Positions 13,280 to 20,629 of a stretch of 20,629 nucleotides of DNA are shown here, piece by piece. Below the pieces are notes generated by a model, which was not told the origin of the DNA, searched no databases, and was given only the letters and a program-made list of their open reading frames with translations. Each line of letters starts with the position of its first letter. Position 1 is the stretch's first letter. Origin of the DNA: a virus; the IMG/VR virus record IMGVR_UViG_3300044695_004645, positions 1 to 20,629 of that record. One strand, given 5' to 3'. A program made the translations under genes and the position numbers.

Positions 13280-13614
13280 CCCGCACCGGTCAGCGTAACG
13301 CATGGGTTCAAGCCTTTGCGTCCACCGAAACCACGGGCGACGCGGGCGACCCGCAGCCGTCATGGAGCGATACCCCGGCGCTTGAGTTTTGGGCGCACAA
13401 GCGCAACTTGACACAGCGTGAAGTGGTGGTAGCGGGCGCGCTTCAACAGGAAGACGCCGTAGTTTTTGAGGCGCTGTACATGGACACACTCACCACGCGC
13501 CACCGGCTGAAATACGCGGGCCGGTACTACGACATCACGGGCCTCAGCGACCCAGGCGAGCGCCACGAAGCGCTGCATATTTACGCACGTGACGCGGTTA
13601 GTTACGGATCATGA
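13276..13614 (+). CDS. Head closure / head-tail joining protein
   Basis: 112 aa from ATG 13276 (ATGA overlap). The layout is that of the SPP1 gp16 / HK97 head-tail joining family (PF05521). It has an early strand with WVQAFASTETTGDAGDPQPSW and a central ALEFWAHKRNLTQREVVVAGALQQEDAVVFEALYMD. Then come TRHRLKYAGRYYDITGLSDPG and a last strand HIYARDAV. The protein seals the portal-connector channel and provides the surface for the tail. Size and order (connector, closure, tail completion) match the standard module. It is followed by another ATGA overlap. Confidence 0.85.
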   Translation: MTRTGQRNAWVQAFASTETTGDAGDPQPSWSDTPALEFWAHKRNLTQREVVVAGALQQEDAVVFEALYMDTLTTRHRLKYAGRYYDITGLSDPGERHEALHIYARDAVSYGS

Positions 13615-14012
13615 CACTCCCCGAAGCCCTAGGCATTCACCTCCGCACCGACGCAACCGCCACAATCGCCCACTACGGCGCGTCCAAAGTGTTCTGGTGC
13701 TACGAAACGCTGGGCATCACCGCGCCGTTTATGGCATTCCGCCAAACCTCCTGCCGTCGCATTGCGCAGCACATCAACGGCGCTGGAGCACCACGCGAAT
13801 ATGGCGTGGAAATCATACACTACGCCGCATCCCAATCAGCCGCATGGGCGGGTGCGGAGGCCACGAAATCCGACCTAGACAACGTGACAGGCACATTTAG
13901 CACCGTGGCGTTCAAGCGCTGCACGGTCACGGACGAAAGCGACCTCGTAAGCGAAGAGGCCGCGGCGCGCGGGCTGTTTGCTGTGGCGCAGACGTTGAGT
14001 ATCATCACTTAG
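13611..14012 (+). CDS. Tail completion / terminator protein (DUF3168-like)
   Basis: 133 aa from ATG 13611 (ATGA overlap). It starts with MTLPEALGIHLRTDATATIAHYG, then a short motif region VFWCYETLGITAPFMAFRQTSC and a strand YGVEIIHYAA. A helix AAWAGAEATKSDLDN and a closing helix EEAAARGLFAVAQTLSI follow. This helix-strand order fits the DUF3168 tail-terminator group that caps the tail tube at the head side. Support is mostly from position between head closure and tube genes and from the overall pattern. An 89-nt gap with two hairpins follows. Confidence 0.65.
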   Translation: MTLPEALGIHLRTDATATIAHYGASKVFWCYETLGITAPFMAFRQTSCRRIAQHINGAGAPREYGVEIIHYAASQSAAWAGAEATKSDLDNVTGTFSTVAFKRCTVTDESDLVSEEAAARGLFAVAQTLSIIT

Positions 14013-14042
14013 TTTTCCGGCATGTCGTGAGACACCCGGCGA

Positions 14043-14096
14043 GGGGGATATAAGGCCCCCAACCACAATCCAGCTATCGCCGTGAGGCGAAAGGAG
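14043..14096 (+). promoter_or_regulatory. Leader L5 with two hairpins and ribosome binding site of the tube gene
   Basis: The first hairpin pairs GGGGG (14043-14047) with CCCCC (14056-14060) around an 8-nt AT-rich loop. The second pairs TCGCC (14077-14081) with GGCGA (14086-14090) around GTGA, a GNRA-type tetraloop, directly against the Shine-Dalgarno AAAGGAG (14090-14096). ATG is at 14102. The gap 14013-14101 contains no gene and no confident promoter. Confidence 0.5.
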
Positions 14097-14101
14097 CCCA
14101 C

Positions 14102-14518
14102 ATGGCTACATTCTCGGCAGTTGCCGGAACCGTCTTCAAGTACACCGTCACCGCGACCCTCACCACGATTCCCGGCGTCGGTTCGATGTCCTTCAGCGGT
14201 GGCGACAAAAACGATATCAACGTCACCTCCATTGATGACGAAACGGAAGTATTCATCCCTGGCCGCCGCACCGCCAAGGAACTGAACTTCCCCATGTTCT
14301 ATGACCCGGCCGATGCGGGCCAGGTGGCCATGCTGGCCGCCTACGACGCCTCCAGCCAAACCCCGGTCGCCATGAGCATCATCGACGACGACGCGGGCGA
14401 TTGCACGCTGACCTTCAGTGGCTACATCAAGAACATGACGAAGAAATACGACCTCGACGGCGCGGTTATGTTCGATGTCGTCATCAAGCTGACCACCGCG
14501 ATTACCACCACCGCCTAA
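14102..14518 (+). CDS. Major tail tube protein
   Basis: 138 aa from ATG 14102 behind AAAGGAG. The protein is beta-rich: FSAVAGTVFKYTVTATLTTIPGVGSMSFSGGDKNDINVTSIDDE, then VFIPGRRTAKELNFPMFYDPAD and a closing strand series VAMSIIDDDAGDCTLTFSGYIKNMTKKYDLDGAVMFDVVIKLT. This matches the tail-tube fold of siphoviruses (gpV-like), whose hexameric rings stack into the tail tube. The next gene is a tail assembly chaperone, which is the invariant neighbour of tube genes. Its own leader with hairpins suggests high expression. The stop TAA is part of the next gene's ribosome site. Confidence 0.85.
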   Translation: MATFSAVAGTVFKYTVTATLTTIPGVGSMSFSGGDKNDINVTSIDDETEVFIPGRRTAKELNFPMFYDPADAGQVAMLAAYDASSQTPVAMSIIDDDAGDCTLTFSGYIKNMTKKYDLDGAVMFDVVIKLTTAITTTA

Positions 14519-14527
14519 GGAGGCGCA

Positions 14528-14941
14528 ATGATCGACCCTGTAACCCCCGCCACGCTTGTGCCGTGGCGGGGGAAGAGTTACCCTCTGCAGCTCACGAACG
14601 GCTGTCTAGCCATGGCCGCCGGCGAGCTGGATATCAACATCCTGGAGGGAGGGCCGGGCTCGCTGTTCACGAAGCCCGCCTACTACCAAAACGGCGTGCT
14701 TCTGTATGCGATCCTTCGCCAGAAGTTCCCTGCGTCGGAAGTGTCGCTCATGGAGTGCCTGGACGCGGTAACCGGTGAGAAATCGGACTTCTACGCCGAT
14801 GTCCTGAAAAAGCTGGTGGCTGAACTGGCGCCAGCGATCCGGCGAATTATGAAGCTTGAAGCCGAGCCCACGGACCGCCCTACGACAGACGCGAATTCTG
14901 GCGCCGACTCTGGGCCAGCGCTCGCGTCCACATCGGACTGA
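14528..14941 (+). CDS. Tail assembly chaperone, short (G-like) form
   Basis: 137 aa from ATG 14528, with TAAGGAGG (14516-14523), the best Shine-Dalgarno in the window, formed partly by the previous stop codon. The conserved part is residues 1-112: TLVPWRGKSYPLQLTNGCLAMAAGELDINILEGG, then LLYAILRQKFP and DVLKKLVAELAPAIRRIMKLE. The last 25 residues are Thr/Ser/Ala-rich and look non-conserved. This is the G-like product of a siphovirus tail chaperone gene, which keeps tape measure protein soluble during tail assembly. A second product by -1 frameshift is listed separately. Confidence 0.82.
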   Translation: MIDPVTPATLVPWRGKSYPLQLTNGCLAMAAGELDINILEGGPGSLFTKPAYYQNGVLLYAILRQKFPASEVSLMECLDAVTGEKSDFYADVLKKLVAELAPAIRRIMKLEAEPTDRPTTDANSGADSGPALASTSD

Positions 14942-15105
14942 CCAGCGAAGAATTTTGGGAGATGACGCCCGGCCAAACCTGCGATCTATTCACGATTGCG
15001 GGCGAGGCGAATGGTTCCGGCTTAGACGATGGCGAAAAACTGGGGAGCAAAATTCGACGCGGCGCGGCTGCGAGAGGCGAAAGCCGCTTTCCGCGCCATC
15101 GCTGA
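14860..15105 (+). CDS. Tail assembly chaperone T-like extension, reached by -1 frameshift
   Basis: This open frame is -1 relative to the chaperone gene and opens just after a TGA at 14857-14859. It runs to TGA 15103-15105 and has no ATG, GTG or TTG before 14962. It nevertheless encodes the family-typical YDRREFWRRLW and GLTSEEFWEMTPGQ, as in GT-type chaperones. The shift must fall within 14860-14941. No canonical XXXYYYZ heptamer is present. The best single-tRNA site I see is CGC-CCT-ACG (14876-14884), where Pro on CCT can re-pair with CCC. That would give a fusion of about 192 aa. The T part binds the tail tube in lambda. Confidence 0.7.
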   Translation, partial: SRAHGPPYDRREFWRRLWASARVHIGLTSEEFWEMTPGQTCDLFTIAGEANGSGLDDGEKLGSKIRRGAAARGESRFPRHR

Positions 15106-15634
15106 AGTCGTTGACCCCGGCGGCAAGCGCGTCGGGGCTGCGTGGGAAAATGCTCGCGCTGAAGTGCAAGACGGATTCCGGTCCGCTGCGCTGATTGTCC
15201 GTGATAAAGCGAGGGCTGGCGCAGCATCAACGGGCGCGCCGAAGCGGCTGTATTCCGGTGATAAACCGGCCATCTTCGCATTCTCCGATTTCAACGCGGC
15301 CACCGACGACAAGCGGAAGCGGGCCGTGCTGGTCGGGATGCGTACCGGGCTGTCTACGCACGCGAAAGACCCAAACCTCTACATCAATTGGTCTCCAAAA
15401 TCAAACAGGCGTAAAAAAGACGGCAGTAAGATCCACTACCGATGGATGGGCTACGAAATGGGCAACGGCCTATCAATGTCCCTGGCAACGCTTTTTGAAA
15501 AAGGCACCCTAGACCGCCGTATCAAGCCAGGCCGGTTCTTCCGCTCGGCCATCTTTTCCACCCGTTCCACCGTCGCCCGCCTCCTCACCTCCGCCTACGC
15601 GAAAGCCGTGGGCACCATCAACCGAATCAAATAA
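15029..15634 (+). CDS. HK97-gp10-like tail/neck component
   Basis: 201 aa from ATG 15029, which has only a weak ribosome site and lies inside the frameshifted chaperone extension (77-nt overlap). The N-terminal half is helical and basic (FDAARLREAKAAFRAIAEVV, then EVQDGFRSAALIVRDKARAGA). The middle has KRKRAVLVGMRTG and HYRWMGYEMG, and the C terminus PGRFFRSAIFSTRSTVARLL. That order, ending in an RFFR-type motif and helix, suggests the HK97 gp10 family. That family is normally encoded between head closure and DUF3168 genes, and here that slot is empty. Function in tail completion is inferred. It overlaps the tape measure start by 1 nt (TAATG). Confidence 0.55.
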   Translation: MAKNWGAKFDAARLREAKAAFRAIAEVVDPGGKRVGAAWENARAEVQDGFRSAALIVRDKARAGAASTGAPKRLYSGDKPAIFAFSDFNAATDDKRKRAVLVGMRTGLSTHAKDPNLYINWSPKSNRRKKDGSKIHYRWMGYEMGNGLSMSLATLFEKGTLDRRIKPGRFFRSAIFSTRSTVARLLTSAYAKAVGTINRIK

Positions 15635-18111
15635 TGGCCAACGAAATCACATACCGTATCACCGGCGACCCCACCAGCTTTAAGTCTGCGATGTCGCAGG
15701 TTGAGGCGGCAACGGTATCGACCACGGGGAAAGTCAACGCCGCCTCGCGTAGCGTTGAAAGCCTCGGGGCGAAGCTGTCTTCCGTTGGCGCGTCGATGAC
15801 GCTGGGGATCACCGCGCCGGCTGTGGCGCTGGGAGTAGCCGTTGTCAAGACTGCGGCTGACATAGAAGCTTTGAAAGCTGGGCTGGGCGCCGTCACTAAG
15901 GAATCCGGCTCGCTCGAAACCCAACTTGCACGCCTCAAGGAAGTGGCGAAACTTCCTGGCCTCGGGCTGAAAGAGGCTATTCAGGGCAGCACGTCACTGC
16001 AGGCAGCCGGATTCTCCGCGCAACTCGCGGAACGCTCGCTGAAGGCATTTGGGAATGCGCTCGCCACCGTTGGCAAAGGGAAAGCTGAACTCGACGGCGT
16101 GACGCTGGCGCTGTCGCAGATCGCCTCGAAAGGCAAGATCAGCGCCGAAGAAATCAACCAGCTTGCCGAGCGCGTTCCGCAGATCCGCGTAGCGATGAAG
16201 GATGCCTTTGGCACCGCTGACACGGAAGTGCTGCAAAAGGCGGGCATTGGCGCCGAAGAGTTTGTAACCAAAGTCGTCGCGCAACTCGAAAAGCTGAAGC
16301 AAGTCACCGGTGGAACGAAAAACAGCTTTGAAAACCTGGGCGATGCGGTGACGCAGGCAGCCGAGCGCGTTGGGCAGAAGCTCCTGCCGACCGTTACGGC
16401 GGTGATCCCGAAAATCGAAGCCATGGTAACCGCGGCGGCCGACGGCGTGGACGCATTCACCCGCCTGTCGCCGGAAGCGCAGAATCTCGCGTTGACGTTG
16501 GGCGGCGTTGCTATTGCGGCGGGTCCGGTGATTTCCGTTATCGGCAAGGTGTCCGCTGGCATCACGTCCATGCAGACCGTCGCGGGCGCAGCTGGCGCGG
16601 CTATGGTGGGGCTATTCGCCGTCACGCTGGTGGCGGCCGTGGCGCAGACGCTTTCGAGCATCGACAAGCTCAACGAAAAATACAAGGCGCTGAAAGAGTT
16701 TCAAGACCGCCTGAAGACCGGGCAACAGGATCTCATTAACGGATTCAAGGACGACGGCAAGGCCCTGGGCAACGGCGCGAGTATCTCCAGCGGTGGGCTA
16801 TTCGACCAGCCGGCCAGCGCGGCGAAGCGGTTTGGCATTGATCTAAAGGCGCTGTCTACTGAACTTGGGCTATTCACTGGCGAAACGAAAAAAGCCGAGC
16901 CACCGGTGAAGGCACTAGGCGCAGCCGTTGAAAAGGCGTCGAACATCATCAAAGTGGCCAGCGTCGGGCAACTGGTCTACGTCGAATCACTAGAGCGCGT
17001 TAAGGCCGCGATGAGCAAGGTCAAGGACGTGATGTTCGAGTACCAAATGGCGGGCACGGTACTTGGGAAAACCATCGACACGCACCCGGCTATTCTCGAC
17101 GCCGCAACTCTTGGCGCGCAGGAATACGCAGCGCGATTGCGGGACATCCGGCGCGAGCTGGAAAACATGCCGGCGCCGCGCGTTGAAATCGTCAACCAGG
17201 GTAACCTACGCCGCGGCTCCGTCTTCGAGACGGACGATATTCTCGGCTCCGCATCGTCGCGCAACCAGGCGCAGCGCGTAACGCAGGCGGAAGCGGACCT
17301 TGCGCGAATCAAGCAGCTCAATGCCGAAGGCAAAGCCACCGGCAACGACGTCATCACGGCGCAGCAAAACCTGAAAAAAGCCATGGAAGAAACCGGGCGC
17401 GCGGCTACCACCAGCGGCAAGGCTCAAACCAAGGCCATGCAGCAAGTTTCCACCGTCGTGACCGACCTCTCCCGCGGAATCGCCGGGATCATCTTCGATG
17501 GCGGCAAGTTCGGCGACATGCTCCAAAAGGTTGCCAAGCAGGCCGGGCAGGCCATCACGCGCGAGCTCATCGAAGGCGCGCTGTCGAAGCTGTCGAAAAA
17601 ACTCCTCGATGTTGGCGGGCTCTTTGGAACCGTTTTCGGCGGCGGCACGGGCGTGATTAAATCGGCTGTTCCTGGCGTGACCGCCGTTGGGCTGGAAAAC
17701 GGCGGGCTTGGAAATCTGCCGGGGCTAGGTGGCGGTATCGGCGGCGCAGCATCGGCCGCGTCTTCCGGCCTCGCTGGCATCATTGGAGCCGCTGGCTCTG
17801 TCGTTTCGGCTATTTCCGGCGTGATCGGAAACTTCCAGTTCATGGCGATGAACAAAACGCTCGACCTCATCGAGCACGAAGTCCGCTTTTCTCAAATCCA
17901 CCTTCTCAACACTCTCAACAAGGCCAACGAATTTTGGCCATACATGAAATCCGTTTGGGAATCTCTGATCCGCATGGAAACCGCTGGCGGATTTGGTGGC
18001 GGCGGCGGAACGGTCAACGTATCCATGGCCGGCGCCTACCTCATGAGCGATGCCCAGATGGGCGACTTTGCAGACCGCTTGGCGCGGTTCCTGAAGGCTC
18101 GGGGTATCTAG
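15634..18111 (+). CDS. Tail tape measure protein
   Basis: 825 aa from ATG 15634. The N terminus (ITYRITGDPTSFKSAMSQVEAATVSTTGKV) and the segment LPGLGLKEAIQGSTSLQAAGFSAQLA belong to the tape-measure N-terminal domain family. So does ISAEEINQLAERVPQIR. Hydrophobic stretches lie at about 54-72 and about 286-340, as expected for a protein that inserts into the host membrane during DNA ejection. Long helices follow (about 345-620), and a Gly/Ala-rich segment is at about 669-730. At roughly 0.15 nm per residue, the usual relation would predict a tail of about 120 nm. Its place after the chaperone and before the hub gene is standard. Confidence 0.93.
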   Translation: MANEITYRITGDPTSFKSAMSQVEAATVSTTGKVNAASRSVESLGAKLSSVGASMTLGITAPAVALGVAVVKTAADIEALKAGLGAVTKESGSLETQLARLKEVAKLPGLGLKEAIQGSTSLQAAGFSAQLAERSLKAFGNALATVGKGKAELDGVTLALSQIASKGKISAEEINQLAERVPQIRVAMKDAFGTADTEVLQKAGIGAEEFVTKVVAQLEKLKQVTGGTKNSFENLGDAVTQAAERVGQKLLPTVTAVIPKIEAMVTAAADGVDAFTRLSPEAQNLALTLGGVAIAAGPVISVIGKVSAGITSMQTVAGAAGAAMVGLFAVTLVAAVAQTLSSIDKLNEKYKALKEFQDRLKTGQQDLINGFKDDGKALGNGASISSGGLFDQPASAAKRFGIDLKALSTELGLFTGETKKAEPPVKALGAAVEKASNIIKVASVGQLVYVESLERVKAAMSKVKDVMFEYQMAGTVLGKTIDTHPAILDAATLGAQEYAARLRDIRRELENMPAPRVEIVNQGNLRRGSVFETDDILGSASSRNQAQRVTQAEADLARIKQLNAEGKATGNDVITAQQNLKKAMEETGRAATTSGKAQTKAMQQVSTVVTDLSRGIAGIIFDGGKFGDMLQKVAKQAGQAITRELIEGALSKLSKKLLDVGGLFGTVFGGGTGVIKSAVPGVTAVGLENGGLGNLPGLGGGIGGAASAASSGLAGIIGAAGSVVSAISGVIGNFQFMAMNKTLDLIEHEVRFSQIHLLNTLNKANEFWPYMKSVWESLIRMETAGGFGGGGGTVNVSMAGAYLMSDAQMGDFADRLARFLKARGI

Positions 18112-19728
18112 GTGGGCATCTCTGTTTTAATCGCCTCCACGCTGCGCAACAGCGTAACGGCTACCGCGTCTATTTCGCTTACCAGAACACTAGGGGAACC
18201 TGCGACGTGTGAAGTAGTGACCACCGACGCGACGGGTTCAGTGGTGCCCGCCGTCGGGAATATCGTTGAAATCCAAGACCAGGCGTCAGACGTCCAGTTT
18301 TTCGGCACGGCGCAAGAAGTCTCGACCACGCGCCGGGACCACACGGCGGCGAACGAATGCCGCCTCACTGCCACCGACCTCAACCACGCCACCACGCGGC
18401 GGCTGGCGGGCCAATACGAGTGGACCGGAAAGACAGTGCTGTACATCGTCTCCGATATCGTCACTAACTCCCTGTCTGGCGATTTAACAGATGTTTCGCT
18501 GGTCGAAACCGGGCCAACGATTGACCGGTTCGCGGTGGACTATTCGACGGTCAAAGAAGCTTTCGATTCCCTGGCCGAAATGGCCGGGATGCGCTGGTAT
18601 GTGGACGAGTTAAACCGGCTCCACTTCTTTACCCCGTCGGCCTCACCCGATGCGCCGTTTGCCATTACGGACGGGACTAACGTTTCCAGTCTGAGCGTCC
18701 GCGCGACGCGCGAAGACTACTGCAACACCGTCACCGCCCGAGTAGGGCAGGCGTTGCGCGACCCCGACGTGCAAGCCTTTGCGGGCGACGGCACCACGAA
18801 GTCATTCAGCGTTGACTACCCTATCGCCCAAACGCCAACCGTCCGCGTCGCGGGCGTTGAGGGGACCGTCGGCATCATCGGCGTCGATACCGGCAAGGAT
18901 TGGTATTGGCAGGCCGGATCGGCGGAGATTAGGCAAGAGGACGCGGACGCCGCGCTCGTGCTGGCCGTTGCGCTCGAAGTCACCTACGTGGGTATCGACC
19001 TGATCTATGTGGGCGTGTCAGACGCTGGAGAGATTAGCGCGCGGGCAACGGCAGAAGGCAACTCAGGCATTTACCACAAGCTCATCGAGATCGAAGGACA
19101 GCTTACTCGTTCCGACGCGACCACGGCCGCGCAAGCCTACCTAGACGCGCATGCAGAACTGACATACGTTCTTACCGCTGAGACTAACGATTTAAAAGAA
19201 CCGGACATACTGACAATCCGCCCCGGCGACGTGCTGTCGTTTACCCGCTCGGGCTACGGCACAACTGGCAATTTTCTTGTCCGCTCGGTCAGCCTCACTC
19301 ACATGGAAGGCGTGCCTGACACCGCTACTTATCAGTGGCGCGGGCGCATCGAAGCCATCAAAGGGCCACGCCTCCGCACCTACACCGATATACTACGCGC
19401 CTCCACCGCTGGCGGCGGCGTGTCTGGTAGCGTGGCGGCGGTGACGCGCTCCAGCGGCGCGGGCGCGTACATCCATGAGATTGGCACGCTGACGGCGAAT
19501 ACTACAATTACGCCCGACGTAGCAGCCACCCCCGGCGCTACGCTTTACGTGTTCGGCAAGACCGGCGCTTCGCCTTACACGGTCAGTTTTCACGCGGAGT
19601 GGTTCGCCACACTGCCCAACACCCTCATCCCACAAGCCCCAGGCATTACTTTCGTATTCCCGTTTGTCGGACGAGCTGGCGACGGGTTGTGGTGGTTCTG
19701 CGGTTTGTCCGTCAATAACCAGGAATAA
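18112..19728 (+). CDS. Tail hub / minor tail protein (gp27-like)
   Basis: 538 aa from GTG 18112, directly after the tape measure stop, with only a weak ribosome site. Residues 1-170 look like the first domains of a gp27/VgrG-type hub: SISLTRTLGEPATCEVV, VGNIVEIQDQASDVQFFGTAQEVSTTR, CRLTATDLNHATTRRLAG and FAVDYSTVKEAFDSLAEMAGMRWYVDELNRLHFF. Residues 375-430 contain LTIRPGDVLSFTRSGYGTTGNFLVRSVSLTHM, typical of hub closing domains. The last 95 residues form a separate beta domain with aromatic clusters (FHAEWF, DGLWWFCG) that could bind a receptor or the next protein. It would cap the tube at the distal end. The fold call is by pattern. Confidence 0.75.
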   Translation: MGISVLIASTLRNSVTATASISLTRTLGEPATCEVVTTDATGSVVPAVGNIVEIQDQASDVQFFGTAQEVSTTRRDHTAANECRLTATDLNHATTRRLAGQYEWTGKTVLYIVSDIVTNSLSGDLTDVSLVETGPTIDRFAVDYSTVKEAFDSLAEMAGMRWYVDELNRLHFFTPSASPDAPFAITDGTNVSSLSVRATREDYCNTVTARVGQALRDPDVQAFAGDGTTKSFSVDYPIAQTPTVRVAGVEGTVGIIGVDTGKDWYWQAGSAEIRQEDADAALVLAVALEVTYVGIDLIYVGVSDAGEISARATAEGNSGIYHKLIEIEGQLTRSDATTAAQAYLDAHAELTYVLTAETNDLKEPDILTIRPGDVLSFTRSGYGTTGNFLVRSVSLTHMEGVPDTATYQWRGRIEAIKGPRLRTYTDILRASTAGGGVSGSVAAVTRSSGAGAYIHEIGTLTANTTITPDVAATPGATLYVFGKTGASPYTVSFHAEWFATLPNTLIPQAPGITFVFPFVGRAGDGLWWFCGLSVNNQE

Positions 19729-20629
19729 ATGCGACAACTCATCCTCATCCTATCCGCGTTGTCTGTTTTTGGACAGGCCACAACACCGTTTAAAGTTAGC
19801 CAGGGGGGCACCACTGCGGGCGCTGTGTGGCTCCAGGAGCCGCGCGCCAACGGCACGAATTGGTTCAAACTCCGCGCCGGTGCCATGGCTGCCGACGTTA
19901 CCGCCATTGCGCCCACCTCCGACGGCACCGCCAGCCAATGCCTTTCGACCGACGGCGCGGGTCAATGGGGCTGGCGCGACTGTTCCGGCGCGTCCACGCG
20001 CTACCGCATATCAGACTACTTTTGGATTCAGACGCCAGGCGGTTCAATCTCGCCCGGCCTCACGACCGTTACGCTCGCTCCGTGCCCGTCTGGCCTGGAT
20101 GCGACCGACACGAAGCTCTACGTTTACATCTCAGGCGGCACCGGTACCGCTGAAGCCGCTCCTCTATCAGTCAGCGGTGGCGCTGGTACATGCAGCAGCG
20201 GAGCGGCAAGCGGCACTATCAAATTCACCGCTGCGAACTCCCATACCGGCGCATGGACCATCCAGAACGCCGGTTTCCGCGAGACAGAGCGCATTGCCGA
20301 TCACGGCGATATTTTGCTCATCAGCAACGTTGACGTTTACGAGCGAACAGTCATCGAGAAGGGCTTAACACTCGAAGGTGGTGGGGGTGGTGGCGTGCGA
20401 TCAGTCATCACCGCGCACGGCGATATCGTGGCGATCGACGTGGACCTTGCCGCGCCGGTCACGATGTCGAATTTTTCGATCATGGCTGATGCACCGCAAG
20501 TGTCGGCCGGCGCGGCGGTTCGGCTGGGCGTGGACGGGTCAACCAATCACAACTGCGGATCGAAGATTGACAACCTGTTTATCTACCAGTTCTACTACGG
20601 CATCCACCTCAAGGACGGCTGCAAGCCGG
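19729..20629 (+). CDS. Beta-helix tail protein with N-terminal signal peptide (partial)
   Basis: The gene starts at ATG 19729, immediately after the hub stop (TAAATG) with AGGA upstream, and runs off the right edge; 300 codons are visible. Residues 1-17 (MRQLILILSALSVFGQA) look like a Sec signal peptide: positive n-region, hydrophobic core and an A-x-A-like end. Then comes a region with GTTAGAVWLQEPRANGTNWFKLRAG and QCLSTDGAGQWGW, and from about residue 180 strand-turn repeats typical of a right-handed beta-helix (DILLISNVDVYERTVIEKGL; MSNFSIMAD). Six glycines in a row occur near 217. Position and fold suggest a tail spike or fibre that binds or degrades a surface polysaccharide. No catalytic residues can be assigned. 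Confidence 0.75.
   Translation, partial: MRQLILILSALSVFGQATTPFKVSQGGTTAGAVWLQEPRANGTNWFKLRAGAMAADVTAIAPTSDGTASQCLSTDGAGQWGWRDCSGASTRYRISDYFWIQTPGGSISPGLTTVTLAPCPSGLDATDTKLYVYISGGTGTAEAAPLSVSGGAGTCSSGAASGTIKFTAANSHTGAWTIQNAGFRETERIADHGDILLISNVDVYERTVIEKGLTLEGGGGGGVRSVITAHGDIVAIDVDLAAPVTMSNFSIMADAPQVSAGAAVRLGVDGSTNHNCGSKIDNLFIYQFYYGIHLKDGCKP

Noticed and set aside
14856-15194. A 112-codon open frame in the third frame across the chaperone overlap
   Set aside because: It is Arg/Ser/Pro-rich without motifs, whereas the -1 frame at 14860-15105 carries clear chaperone motifs.
1-20629. tRNA genes, integrase and attachment sites
   Set aside because: No cloverleaf-like sequence with a TTCGA-type T arm, no tyrosine or serine recombinase motifs and no att-like duplication were noticed; this was by eye, so a tRNA scan would be needed to exclude them fully.

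Overview
This window is a contiguous piece of a tailed double-stranded DNA phage or prophage with siphovirus morphology and an HK97-type head. Every supported gene is on the + strand. Genes are packed with 1-14 nt overlaps (ATGA, GTGA, TTGA), and the only real intergenic gaps are about 40-100 nt. GC content is high. No integrase, repressor or host gene is visible, so lysogeny cannot be judged. The host is uncertain. The Sec-type signal peptide on the last gene and the GC-rich background would suit a Gram-negative, possibly Acidobacteriota-like, soil bacterium, but this is a weak inference.

Region 1 (1-4224) is an early DNA-modification and nucleic-acid module. In order it holds the tail end of a cytosine-C5 methyltransferase, a protein with four zinc ribbons, an SNF2-type helicase, a beta-class DNA methyltransferase with an SPPF motif, a small basic protein, a Phage_ABA sandwich-like protein, a RusA-like resolvase and an orphan HicA-like protein. 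Region 2 (4225-6832) is a replication module. It holds a replisome-organizer-like gene whose middle contains an elaborate array of DNA repeats (probable origin), several small uncharacterised genes, and an HNH endonuclease.

Region 3 (6833-14012) is packaging and head: terminase small and large subunits, portal, prohead protease, major capsid protein, probable decoration protein, connector, head closure and tail completion. Region 4 (14013-20629) is the tail: tube protein, tail assembly chaperone with a -1 frameshift extension, HK97-gp10-like protein, tape measure, hub-like protein, and the start of a beta-helix tail protein that unusually carries a signal peptide.

The observations most worth following are these. 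(1) A repeat array at 4632-4878 combines 10-bp TTCCCCAGGA units with 18-bp TATCAT-N6-ATGATA dyads inside the replication gene. (2) Two leader hairpins share the loop ATGCCGAC on different stems, ahead of the two early gene blocks. Hairpin-plus-AAAGG leaders of the same plan precede three structural genes. (3) There are two recoding candidates: a non-canonical -1 shift in the tail chaperone, and an A9 tract that is the only place where two adjacent small genes could be joined. (4) A phage tail protein has a predicted Sec signal.
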